A stretch of 64,000 nt of DNA, from contig NZ_JACTAG010000002.1 of NCBI RefSeq assembly GCF_014763045.1, positions 620,001 through 684,000 on the forward strand. The letters run 5' to 3'. Under the pieces are notes generated by a model. That model saw only the letters and a list, made by a program, of their open reading frames with translations, searched no databases and was not told the origin of the DNA. Made by a program: the position numbers and the translations under genes. This stretch comes from Sulfitobacter aestuariivivens. GTDB lineage: Bacteria; Pseudomonadota; Alphaproteobacteria; Rhodobacterales; Rhodobacteraceae. Shown piece after piece: positions 37,168 to 45,265 of this stretch; the stretch's first letter is position 1, and each line of letters begins with the position of its first letter.

Positions 37168-38745
37168 ATGGCAAAAATCGCCTATATCCTGCTATGTCAC
37201 AAGGACCCGACTGCCGTCATCCGACAGGCGGAACGGCTGACGGCTGTGGGCGATTACATGGCAATCCACTTCGATGCCTCAGCCAACAAACAAGACTTTC
37301 AGGAGATCAAGAAGGCGCTTGCCAGCAACCCCAATGTGACACTGGTCAGAAAACGTGTGCGCTGCGGCTGGGGGGAATGGTCGCTTGTTCAGGCCACGCT
37401 AAACGCCCTTGCCGCGGCCCTCGCCGCGTTTCCCCGCGCAACACATTTCTACATGCTGTCGGGCGACTGCATGGCGATCAAATCCGCAGAATACACGCAC
37501 CGCTTTCTGGACAACGACGATGCCGACTTCATCGAAAGCAACGATTTCTTCGAAAGCAACTGGATCAGAACTGGCTGGAAGGAAGAACGCCTGATCTACC
37601 GCCACTGGTTCAACGAACGCACCCAGAAAAAGCGCTTCTACGCCATGTTCGAGGCGCAGAAAAAGCTGGGACTGACCCGCGACATCCCCGCAGACCTGCA
37701 AATCAAGATCGGCAGCCAATGGTGGTGCCTGCGCCGCCGCACAATCGAATCACTGATGAATTTCATTGCCAAGCGTCGCGATGTTAAGCGGTTCTTTGCC
37801 ACCACATGGATCCCCGATGAAACCTTCTTTCAAACGCTGGTCAGTCACCTCGTTCCGCAGGACGAAATTCGCGCGCGGACACTGACTTTCCTGATGTTCA
37901 CCGATTACGGCATGCCGGTGACCTTTTATAATGACCACTACGACCTCTTGCTCAGCCAGGATTACCTCTTTGCCCGCAAGATCAGCTCCGAGGCCCATGA
38001 CCTCACCCGCCGCCTGGGCTTGCTCTACGCCGCAGAAGGCGTCCAGTTCCAGATCAGCAACGAGGGCCGCAATCTATTCGACTTTCTTACCGGTCGGGGA
38101 CGCATCGGTCGCCGCTTTGCCACCCGTTTCTGGGAAACTGAAAGCACCCTGGGACGCGAACGCGAATTGTTGATCGTGATCTGCAAGAAATGGCATGTGG
38201 CCAAGCGCGTTCTGGAACGTATCCGGCAGGTCACCAATGTGCCCGCCATCGAATACCTCTTCAACGAAGAAGACACTCCCCTGCCCGATCTGGGCGGCAT
38301 TCAATCCTCGCTGGAAAAGCGCACCCGCCACCGCCGCGCACTCATGCGCATGCTATTCGACTACTTCGAAACCGATCGCCTGATCGTCTGCATGGATCCC
38401 TCCAACCTCGACTTGCTGAATGACTTTGCGTCTGACCGCTCCACAACCCGGATGCTTGAAATCGAATGCCAGTTTTCCGATGACTACCTCACGGGCCACG
38501 CCATGCGCGTCGGGCTTGCGGGCGATCAGACTTCGGATGATACACTTGACCGACTGCTTCCCACCATCCGTAACGACATGGTCCACGAATCCGACGCAAT
38601 CCGGGATGCCGACTTCCACAACATGAGCCGCCTGCGCGAAACCGCGACCGAGGACCAGAATGCCGAAGCCATTGGCAGCTTTCTGTCAATCTCAAGAGAC
38701 AAGGCGACAGAGATCACCCGCACCGATCATCTTTTCGCCGACTGA
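37168..38745 (+). CDS. GT14-type (core-2/I-branching) beta-1,6-N-acetylglucosaminyltransferase with C-terminal DUF5928-like domain
   Basis: The 525-residue protein opens MAKIAYILLCHKDPTAVIRQ. It has DYMAIHFDASANKQDF, FYMLSGDCMAIKSAEY and GSQWWCLRRRTIE, which form the GT14 core-2 branching enzyme pattern (residues about 1-290). The remaining 230 residues, containing RHRRALMRMLFDYFETDRLIVC and DYLTGHAMRVGLAG, are a separate domain that I associate with DUF5928. There is no signal or membrane helix. It probably adds GlcNAc or another sugar to a polysaccharide before export. It faces the sulfotransferase gene in a divergent pair. Confidence 0.88.
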   Translation: MAKIAYILLCHKDPTAVIRQAERLTAVGDYMAIHFDASANKQDFQEIKKALASNPNVTLVRKRVRCGWGEWSLVQATLNALAAALAAFPRATHFYMLSGDCMAIKSAEYTHRFLDNDDADFIESNDFFESNWIRTGWKEERLIYRHWFNERTQKKRFYAMFEAQKKLGLTRDIPADLQIKIGSQWWCLRRRTIESLMNFIAKRRDVKRFFATTWIPDETFFQTLVSHLVPQDEIRARTLTFLMFTDYGMPVTFYNDHYDLLLSQDYLFARKISSEAHDLTRRLGLLYAAEGVQFQISNEGRNLFDFLTGRGRIGRRFATRFWETESTLGRERELLIVICKKWHVAKRVLERIRQVTNVPAIEYLFNEEDTPLPDLGGIQSSLEKRTRHRRALMRMLFDYFETDRLIVCMDPSNLDLLNDFASDRSTTRMLEIECQFSDDYLTGHAMRVGLAGDQTSDDTLDRLLPTIRNDMVHESDAIRDADFHNMSRLRETATEDQNAEAIGSFLSISRDKATEITRTDHLFAD

Positions 38746-38791
38746 CCGACAAAGCCAAGGCTGAACCAACGCAGCTTTCTCTGGCTAGAAC

Positions 38792-38858
38792 ATTCCCAGG
38801 AAGTTTGAAGGACAGCGTCCTTCATCAGCAAAATTGAATCATATGCGCGCCTGCGCGC
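38792..38858. repeat. Dispersed palindromic element, copy 1, with downstream hairpin
   Basis: A 34-bp core (38792-38825) differs from 60366-60399 at one base. It contains the 8-bp stem TGAAGGAC/GTCCTTCA with an AGC loop (38806-38824). A second stem GCGCGC-CT-GCGCGC (38845-38858) ends right at the stop codon of the minus-strand gene at 38859. Placed between two convergent genes, it should act as a bidirectional terminator. Confidence 0.85.
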
Positions 38859-39491
38859 TCACTTTTTCGAACGCCACGTCCCAAGCCAGCGACTAAAGCC
38901 TTCGCGTTGCTCGGCAATCCCATCTTCCATGGCGTCCAGCGTCGGCGTGATCCGCGCCGCCTTGAAACGACGCCACCGCACCCAGATCGCATAGATAATC
39001 GCAAAGAACACCAACAGGACGACAATGTTCAGCCACGGTATGCCCTTACCTGCATCAGGCCCCACGACCGGACGAATGGAAATGGCATTGGGAAAGATCG
39101 ACAAAAATTCATTGCGCCAGCCATAATGCGTAATCACAGCCCACTGCGGATCCGCCTTGGTCGACTTCAGATCGGCCGCTTCTGTCTGCAGGTTTTTGGT
39201 GTCAAACTTGAAATACGGTGGCCAGCTCCAACCGGTATCTTCATTGCGGTACACCATGACCCGATCATTATCGCGCACCGCCTGAATGAACAGAACATCG
39301 CGATTGATGGCCGTGGCATCGCTGCCCACGTCAGGCGACGCCCAAAAGATCGAATTCTCCCCGAAATCAACCCGCTGCTCGAAAGTATCGACCACGCGCA
39401 CCATGTCTCGCTGCGGCAGCGTGTAGTGAAAGAACGCCGCCACAAGTACCCAGAAGGTGACCCAGAAAACCCATTTGATGACTGTCGTCAT
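38859..39491 (-). CDS. DUF1523-family membrane protein
   Basis: The 210-residue protein has one N-terminal membrane helix (residues 5-22) and another at about 152-171, with a 130-residue periplasmic or extracytoplasmic segment between them. That segment contains DMVRVVDTFEQRVDFGENSIFW, IQAVRDNDRVMVYRNEDTGWSWPPYFKFDT and VITHYGWRNEFLSIFPNAISI. These are landmarks of the DUF1523 family of Rhodobacteraceae and relatives. The function is unknown. It is the last gene of an eight-gene run (46345 to 38859) and lies 12 bp after the 88-residue membrane protein gene. It ends at the palindromic repeat. Confidence 0.88.
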   Translation of the reverse strand: MTTVIKWVFWVTFWVLVAAFFHYTLPQRDMVRVVDTFEQRVDFGENSIFWASPDVGSDATAINRDVLFIQAVRDNDRVMVYRNEDTGWSWPPYFKFDTKNLQTEAADLKSTKADPQWAVITHYGWRNEFLSIFPNAISIRPVVGPDAGKGIPWLNIVVLLVFFAIIYAIWVRWRRFKAARITPTLDAMEDGIAEQREGFSRWLGTWRSKK

Positions 39492-39503
39492 GGCACGCCT
39501 CGC

Positions 39504-39770
39504 TCAGGAAAAATTCGTCAGATAAATGATCAACGCGATGACCACCACAGGCCCAATATAGACCCCCAGGATCAGTTTGCGACGGATCGAGCTGTCATAT
39601 TTCTCAAGTCCCCGCTTCACGAAAGCGTCGCGGTTGATCAGCTTGGGCCCGGCTTCCCACTTCGCCTCCAGCTTTTCGCGCCGTACGGCACGCGAATACA
39701 GCGACAGACTGATGTAGACGACACTCAGCACGCCAAATCCGATGACGGTGAAATATACGAACGGGATCAT
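39504..39770 (-). CDS. Small two-helix membrane protein of unknown function
   Basis: The 88-residue protein has membrane segments at about 3-23 (VYFTVIGFGVLSVVYISLSLY) and 66-86 (LILGVYIGPVVVIALIIYLTN). They are joined by a basic/acidic loop (RAVRREKLEAKWEAGPKLINRDAFVKRGLEKYDSS). It starts 3 bp after the stop of the 451-residue gene and 12 bp before the DUF1523 gene, so it is firmly part of this run. No known family is recognised. A structural partner of the DUF1523 protein is the simplest guess. Confidence 0.88.
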   Translation of the reverse strand: MIPFVYFTVIGFGVLSVVYISLSLYSRAVRREKLEAKWEAGPKLINRDAFVKRGLEKYDSSIRRKLILGVYIGPVVVIALIIYLTNFS

Positions 39771-39773
39771 CTG

Positions 39774-41129
39774 CTACCTCCTTCTGACCGCGCCCCAGGG
39801 CCCCACGGCAGCGATCCTGTCAGACACAGGATCAGGCTTGGCGGGTTTGGGCTCTTCCATCGGCGCATCATGCCCGAAAAGCGCGGCACGTGCACCCGCC
39901 TTGTCAGCCTGATACTCCGCTTCCAGAAACGCGACCACATAGGCCTTCTTGGCCTCTGACCAGCCCGCATAGGTCCGATAGAACAATTCCTTGTGGCAGA
40001 TGAACAGTTGCCGGATATCCTTGGCCGCCAATTCCGCCAGCAACATGTTCACCAGTGCCGCATCCTTGGTATCCGCAGCCCGCAGGGTATAAAAATACGC
40101 TGGATGATCTGACGCGATCCGCGGCCATGGTCCGCCATTCTCGGCCCAGTTCACCAATGCCGCCAATGCGTGAAACTCCGGCGGCAGCTTGTCACTGTGT
40201 TGGCGTGCCAACCGTCGCATGTCGCCGCGCGTCGCCCCGGCCAGGTCGGCCTGGCTGTTGGCCACCGCATCAACAAGAATGAAATCCATCTTCTGCCGCA
40301 GGATCGCCGCCGAATTGATCCCCCGCGCTTCGATGATCGTTTCCGTCAACCCGTTCAGCTCAAAGAACTGCGCAATCCGGTTCCGATCGCGCGCGTCGAA
40401 AACGTATTTCAACGGCAGCTCACCCAGCCCCTCCTTGCCCGAAGGGGCAATAACCGCCGGGTGCTCCACATCCTGAAAAATGTACATGCCGCCAAAATGG
40501 GCTGTCCAGAAATCACGCTGATCAAATGCCATGTTGCTCAGCTTCACGGGGTTGCGCACCACGTCCCCGGTCTTGCCCGCCAGGTCGATCATCTCGGCGA
40601 TCAGCACATCGTCGAACCAGCCGTCCTGATCGTTCTTGAACCGCCCCACAAGCCGCCCCAGCTTCTTGGCATCGCGCACCGTACCGCCCGTGGTATCGGC
40701 ATCAATGGTGATCCGCCGGATGTCAAAGAGCCGCGCGGGTGTAGACACGTCATAGACCGAATTCACCAATTCCCCTGCTACCGCATCCCGTGCCGTCAGC
40801 GCAAAAAGCTGCGCTTCGTTCTCGGCGTAGAACTGCTGCAGGATGCCCCGTGAAGTTGAGAATTTCGTATTGAGCAGCGGACAGCGCCGCTGGTCCATGC
40901 TCAGCAAAATGAACTGCCGGTTCACCCCCGCATGGTTGAGGTAAAGATGATCATCCAACTCATCCCCCACCTCCGGCGAATAACCCGAGATGTCGACGTG
41001 AAAGTCAGTGAGTTTCGTGGTCTTGCCCGTTAGATGCTTTAGCGCACGGTTATAGCGCTCAACCAACGCGGGCGAGGAGACATGGAAGAGGTTGCCGAAC
41101 ATCAGGCCGGCGCGGATCAAACGTTGCAT
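39774..41129 (-). CDS. Large soluble protein of unknown function (DUF6638-like)
   Basis: The 451-residue protein has no signal peptide or membrane helix. It begins MQRLIRAGLMFGNLFHVSS and contains DDHLYLNHAGVNRQFILLSMDQRRCPLLN, FSTSRGILQQFYAENEAQLFALTARDA and LFICHKELFYRTYAGWSEAKKAYVVAFLEAEY. The last forms a helix-rich C-terminal part with a charged proline-rich tail. I associate it with DUF6638, from memory and without search. It is in the middle of the AAA ATPase operon, with a 124-bp gap to the lipoprotein gene upstream. The function is unknown; cytoplasmic adaptor or substrate-recognition roles are possible. Confidence 0.85.
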   Translation of the reverse strand: MQRLIRAGLMFGNLFHVSSPALVERYNRALKHLTGKTTKLTDFHVDISGYSPEVGDELDDHLYLNHAGVNRQFILLSMDQRRCPLLNTKFSTSRGILQQFYAENEAQLFALTARDAVAGELVNSVYDVSTPARLFDIRRITIDADTTGGTVRDAKKLGRLVGRFKNDQDGWFDDVLIAEMIDLAGKTGDVVRNPVKLSNMAFDQRDFWTAHFGGMYIFQDVEHPAVIAPSGKEGLGELPLKYVFDARDRNRIAQFFELNGLTETIIEARGINSAAILRQKMDFILVDAVANSQADLAGATRGDMRRLARQHSDKLPPEFHALAALVNWAENGGPWPRIASDHPAYFYTLRAADTKDAALVNMLLAELAAKDIRQLFICHKELFYRTYAGWSEAKKAYVVAFLEAEYQADKAGARAALFGHDAPMEEPKPAKPDPVSDRIAAVGPWGAVRRR

Positions 41130-41253
41130 GGCATCGCTCCCCCACTCGGAACCAAAGGCATCGGCCTTGCATCCAAACCGCCACCGCCTTCGGTTCTTCC
41201 TTGTTCAGAACACATCATTCCCCCCTCCAAAACGGCCATGGGACGTGATGTCG

Positions 41254-41547
41254 TCAGCATATCACTGTCGCCACGGAAACCGCCGCCTCCTCATAATGGG
41301 AAATCAATTCCGGCTTGATCGGGCAGCCCGACACGTTTCGGATCGCAATCACATTTCGCGCAAAATAGGCGTTGGTCAGGTCGGTGCGGTCTCGCCTTGT
41401 TGCGCCATAGGCACGATACGTCGGTGGATCGCGATCAATCAGCTCGACCTTATGGGCAAATCCGTTGACCTGCGTCGTTTTCGCCATTTCGGCGCAGCCG
41501 GCCGTCAGCATCCCCGTGAGAACGGTTATGATTGACCTGCGGATCAT
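41254..41547 (-). CDS. Small lipoprotein of unknown function
   Basis: The 97-residue protein has a lipoprotein signal with lipobox LTAGC (modified Cys18), preceded by MIRRSIITVLTGM. The mature part has VNGFAHKVELIDRDPPTYRAYG, two further Cys (SGCPIKPE and the terminal VIC) and no known domain. The start overlaps the ATPase stop by 4 bp (ATGA), which shows translational coupling to the ATPase gene. Envelope-facing partner of the operon. Confidence 0.85.
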   Translation of the reverse strand: MIRRSIITVLTGMLTAGCAEMAKTTQVNGFAHKVELIDRDPPTYRAYGATRRDRTDLTNAYFARNVIAIRNVSGCPIKPELISHYEEAAVSVATVIC

Positions 41548-43481
41548 GACTTGGCCCTTAGATACCGCTTTTTCGCTTCCTCCATCCGCTCCATATCCCG
41601 CACCGCATTCTCAATCGCCACTTCATCCGACTTATCCGCATACCGGAACTCTGAATCCGCATAGCGGTTCACCTCCTGGATCACCATCTCCACCGTGATC
41701 GGCTGGCGCATGTCCTCGATCATCGCCTTCTTGGTGTCGTAGTCCTTAAAGAGGAACAGCTCCGGGTTCTCCATCCATTCATCGGGCAGCTCGAAATCCA
41801 TCGCCCGCACCTTCACCGCATCCGTGATGTTCTTGATCGCGCGACCTGTGAACCGCGCGTCCGCCTCCTGAATACCCTTCAGATACGTGCCGATCTTGTT
41901 GATCGTATCCAGCGCGCCAATCTGCCCCTTGACGTCCTCGTACACCCGCAACAACCCTTCCTCATGCGGCTTGGAATGGCTTTCAAACGACGCGGCGACC
42001 GCTTTCTTGATCTGCTGCGCCTCAAAGACATTGTGATCCCCCAGCGGGATATCGTGGTTCTTGCCCATCAGCAGATAAAGGATATCAACATAGTCCTCCC
42101 GCGTCTGTGGCCCGTCTACCAGGAACCGCGCGCCCGCCCGCTGGCGCAGGGCGTCGTCCACGTTTTCGGGATAGTTGGAAAACATCCCGAACGTGCAATT
42201 CCCCCGCACCACCGTGTTGGCCCCGGCAAAGCTTTCCATCAGCACGGCGGTGATCTCCAGCTGCCCCGCCGAAGACTGCCTGTCCCCCCGCTTGCCTGCC
42301 AACTGGTCAATGTCATCAATGGTGCCAAACCCAATCACTGACGGATCGATGATGCTGTTGATGAATGCCTTGGCGTTTTGGCCCGACTTACCCTGATAGC
42401 TGTCGATGTTGTCGGTCGAAAGATTCTGATACCGGAACGGATAGCCCGCATTCCCGCAATACTCGCTGATCAACCCGGCCATCATCTGAATGAGCGTCGT
42501 CTTGCCCGTTCCCGGCGCCCCATCGCCCATGAAGGTAAAGATAAATCCGCCCAGCTCGGCAAAGGGGTTCAGCCGTCGGTCAAAATCATAGGCCATCAGC
42601 ATCTTGGCCAGCTTCATTGCCTGATACTTGGCGATGTGGTTGCCCACGACCTCGTTGGGCTTCTTGAAAGTCATCGTCAGCTTGGTGGACTTGGCCTTGG
42701 ACGCAGGCGAAAACCCGGAAACGGTGAAATCATCTTCCTCGACCCGCCAGGTCGCCGCCCTGAATCCTTCCAATCGCGGCGCGGTCTGGGCCCGCAAGGA
42801 AACCTTTTCCATCAGCATCTCGGCAAACGCAGAAACCGTCGCAACCAGATGCGCGTCATCGCTGGCATGTGCGGCGATGTCCTGATCCAGCTCCCATAAC
42901 GCACCGTGCAGGGCGGTCTGACCGCTGTCGGTCAATACCTCATCCACATCGCCCACTTCGACTGTCGTCTCCGTCAGGTGGGATGACATCAGATAGGCCG
43001 TCGCATTGCCAAAAACATAAAGCGTCACCAGCGCCTCGGCCGCCAGCAACTCCCCGAACTCCGACTTGCGCGCAGCGGGCAGCGATCCTTCCAGATTGGC
43101 CCGCTTGAGATCCCCCAGCCCCGACTGCTCTGCCGCATTCTCTGCCACCGCCAGCGCGATCGCGATCGCGCGACGCAGGGCGTGCAGCACAGTGGACTGC
43201 AACGGTGACATGATCGGATCGTCCGCATCTGCCCCCGCGACACGCCCGATCAACTGCACCGCGCCCGCAGGGACGCGCCGCTGCGCCACCAACCCCGGTG
43301 TGGTTGACCGGAACCGACGCCGCGTGCCAATCCCGCTGGATTTCTCCGCCGCCTCTTGTGCGACCTTTGCCGTCGCAATCCGCGGGGCGTGATCAAAGCC
43401 TTCCAGCAGCGCCTGCGCCACCGACACATGCTTTTCGATATCTTCCTCACGAAGCTCCATGGCATCCGATGTCTGGCTCAT
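41544..43481 (-). CDS. AAA+ ATPase of unknown function with a 300-residue N-terminal domain
   Basis: ATG at 43481 follows AAAAAGGGTGAATAT. The 645-residue protein has about 300 uncharacterised N-terminal residues (helical, with AIAIALAVAENAAEQSGL) and one AAA module: Walker A GDGAPGTGKTTL at 319-330, Walker B VIGFGTIDDIDQ at 382-393, sensor-1 Asn436 in FSNYP, and arginine-finger candidates Arg446/Arg448 in RQRAGARF. A 150-residue C-terminal region follows, ending in charged helix DMERMEEAKKRY. There is no protease or helicase domain. It resembles ring-forming remodelling ATPases. It is coupled by overlap to a lipoprotein gene and is the central enzyme of the eight-gene run. Confidence 0.88.
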   Translation of the reverse strand: MSQTSDAMELREEDIEKHVSVAQALLEGFDHAPRIATAKVAQEAAEKSSGIGTRRRFRSTTPGLVAQRRVPAGAVQLIGRVAGADADDPIMSPLQSTVLHALRRAIAIALAVAENAAEQSGLGDLKRANLEGSLPAARKSEFGELLAAEALVTLYVFGNATAYLMSSHLTETTVEVGDVDEVLTDSGQTALHGALWELDQDIAAHASDDAHLVATVSAFAEMLMEKVSLRAQTAPRLEGFRAATWRVEEDDFTVSGFSPASKAKSTKLTMTFKKPNEVVGNHIAKYQAMKLAKMLMAYDFDRRLNPFAELGGFIFTFMGDGAPGTGKTTLIQMMAGLISEYCGNAGYPFRYQNLSTDNIDSYQGKSGQNAKAFINSIIDPSVIGFGTIDDIDQLAGKRGDRQSSAGQLEITAVLMESFAGANTVVRGNCTFGMFSNYPENVDDALRQRAGARFLVDGPQTREDYVDILYLLMGKNHDIPLGDHNVFEAQQIKKAVAASFESHSKPHEEGLLRVYEDVKGQIGALDTINKIGTYLKGIQEADARFTGRAIKNITDAVKVRAMDFELPDEWMENPELFLFKDYDTKKAMIEDMRQPITVEMVIQEVNRYADSEFRYADKSDEVAIENAVRDMERMEEAKKRYLRAKS

Positions 43482-43502
43482 ATATTCACCCTTTTTCAAA
43501 TA

Positions 43503-43515
43503 CCTCCGCCGGAGG
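43503..43515. repeat. Small palindrome CCTCCG-C-CGGAGG inside the ATPase operon
   Basis: A perfect 13-nt palindrome follows CTTTTTCAAATA just upstream of the ATPase start. From memory, similar CTTTTCAAATAC...CCGCCGG elements are common between genes in Rhodobacteraceae; no count is given. It may be a weak attenuator between the 376-residue gene and the ATPase gene. Confidence 0.5.
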
Positions 43516-43523
43516 CCCGAAAT

Positions 43524-44654
43524 CTAATACTGCAACACCCGCCCCTGCGGGCTGACAACAAATTTCTGAACTGACCCGAACCCGGCCGGCTGCTTTTCCT
43601 CCAGCACCTGAAACGGGCGTTGTGGCAGGATAATACTGCGTTGCGTGCGCGTCGCACCCAAATCCTGCCCCTTCCCCGCAAAGGGATCGAGCGCAAAGAC
43701 CTCGCGTTCCACCGTCGAAAACCACCCGGACTTCTCTTCGATCACCCGGTCGCTGATAAGCTCTTCTTCCGTCCAGACCAACGCCCAGTCCTGACCCTCC
43801 GGCGCCCGCGCTTCTGCCAATACCTCGCGCAGCGGCCCGGCCTGCTGGGTATAGGCGTGAGAATACATCGGACCCACATGAAACCGCCGCAACCGTTTGG
43901 GATGCAGATCGTCGAAATCGCTGTCAAATCCGCGCGCGATGGTGACAAGTTTCAGACCGCCCAGCGCCTGCGCTGACAAATGCGCCTGTACCTCCGGCCA
44001 TCGCCGCTCATCCTTGGGCAGCGCGATCCGGCCAGAATCCTCAAGCTCAAGAAGATAGATTACCGGCAAATTCACCTGACTGTCATAGGTCGCCCAATGT
44101 ACACGAAACGTACGCCGCCCACCCGGCATATTGCCTGTCCATTCCGCCTGCGGATCATTGCGCACCCAAAACAGGTCACCCTTCGCCAGTTCCTCGTAAT
44201 AAAGGCGCTGTGACAGGGCAAATTGCAGTTTTGTCGGAATGACCCTGTCACCAAGGATTGTCTGCACCATCTGATCCTTCAGCTCTTCGGGCGATGCTGT
44301 CTGCGCCAGATGTGCAGCCGCCTGCTGCGCATCATTGGCCATCGTCATGATCTCATCGGCAACCGGAAATCCGCTGTCGCGCCTGTCGATGGTCAAAGAG
44401 CCAAAGAAACGCCCCGTTTCGCGCCCCACAAGCAGGTACTTCAGGCTCAGCGCGCGAAATGTATGGGTCAGCTTGGCCGCATAGCGCGTAAGGATCGCGA
44501 CCTCATCACTGTCCAGCGCTCCTTCCGCCTCCATCACGCCGGCGACATGCAACATATGCGCCATGATGCCTTCGAACTTGCGGAAATAGCGACGGCTGGC
44601 GAAAGTATCGCTCAGACCAACGTGATCGTGCGAAAGATCTTTTGTTTCCGTCAT
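43524..44654 (-). CDS. Uncharacterised soluble protein of the ATPase operon
   Basis: The start at 44654 (MTETKDLSHDHVGLSD) follows AGAGCGGGGTCGGC; 33 extra upstream residues are rejected. The 376-residue protein has an N-terminal helical part (residues 20-130, KFEGIMAHMLHVAGVMEAEG and TMANDAQQAAAHLAQTA). The mixed C-terminal half includes WTGNMPGGRRTFRVHWATYDSQVNLPVIYLLELED. The family is not recognised and there is no signal peptide or membrane helix. It precedes the ATPase by 42 bp. It could be a regulatory or structural partner. Confidence 0.82.
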   Translation of the reverse strand: MTETKDLSHDHVGLSDTFASRRYFRKFEGIMAHMLHVAGVMEAEGALDSDEVAILTRYAAKLTHTFRALSLKYLLVGRETGRFFGSLTIDRRDSGFPVADEIMTMANDAQQAAAHLAQTASPEELKDQMVQTILGDRVIPTKLQFALSQRLYYEELAKGDLFWVRNDPQAEWTGNMPGGRRTFRVHWATYDSQVNLPVIYLLELEDSGRIALPKDERRWPEVQAHLSAQALGGLKLVTIARGFDSDFDDLHPKRLRRFHVGPMYSHAYTQQAGPLREVLAEARAPEGQDWALVWTEEELISDRVIEEKSGWFSTVEREVFALDPFAGKGQDLGATRTQRSIILPQRPFQVLEEKQPAGFGSVQKFVVSPQGRVLQY

Positions 44655-44809
44655 GCCGACCCCGCTCTGCTGCTGAAATGACAGGGCCAAATTTGTGCCA
44701 TCGGGCCGTTTCCTCGTTACTGATCTGGCACACTGTAGGAAAGGCGAAATCACGGGTCAACGCGATGTGCGGCACGCGCCCTGTCCCATCGGTTGCAGGG
44801 GCGGCTGTG

Positions 44810-44825
44810 GCCCGGTCAACCGGGC
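44810..44825 (-). terminator. Short perfect hairpin in the gap after the 80-residue membrane protein gene
   Basis: GCCCGG-TCAA-CCGGGC forms a 6-bp stem. It is the only notable structure in the 214-bp gap 44655-44868, which has no gene I can support. It may divide the operon or attenuate the downstream genes. No U-tract. Confidence 0.35.
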
Positions 44826-44868
44826 ATCAAACGCGTATACCTGAAAGGTTCGGTTGTGCCCCCAACCC

Positions 44869-45111
44869 TTACGCTTCCCGGTGGATCAGATCACCATTGC
44901 GCCACCCACGCCAGACCGTCCAGACCAACAAAAGTGCGCCGAAAATCACGCTGGGGCCGCCAAAGACCGCAAAAATCGTGTGGGACAGCTGCGATAGCCA
45001 GTCAAAAACGGTCTCTGCCCCAGCACCCGCAAAAAACATAAACACGAACGGCAGGCAGATCATCCAGATCGCCGTGACCAGCGGAACATAGTACTTTTCA
45101 ACAAAATCCAT
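44869..45111 (-). CDS. Small two-helix membrane protein of unknown function
   Basis: The ATG at 45111 gives MDFVEKYYVPLVTAIW; the longer frame adds 28 unsuitable residues. The 80-residue protein has two membrane helices (about 9-30 and 46-67) around an A/G-rich loop, with a basic RGWRNGDLIHREA tail. It lies between the coiled-coil gene (154 bp upstream) and the 376-residue gene, on the same strand. No family recognised. Confidence 0.75.
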   Translation of the reverse strand: MDFVEKYYVPLVTAIWMICLPFVFMFFAGAGAETVFDWLSQLSHTIFAVFGGPSVIFGALLLVWTVWRGWRNGDLIHREA

Positions 45112-45265
45112 TCTCGATCCCGATTGATATGGCACTCTCGTCGACAAAGCCTCATCGACCTGACACTCAAATAGTGTGGATACCGGCCGCATCAACGCGA
45201 AGGCGGCGGAAACTGCAGGCGGATCCGTGCAAAAGCGCCGATGCCCCGCGTCTCAGCAAAAGTGC

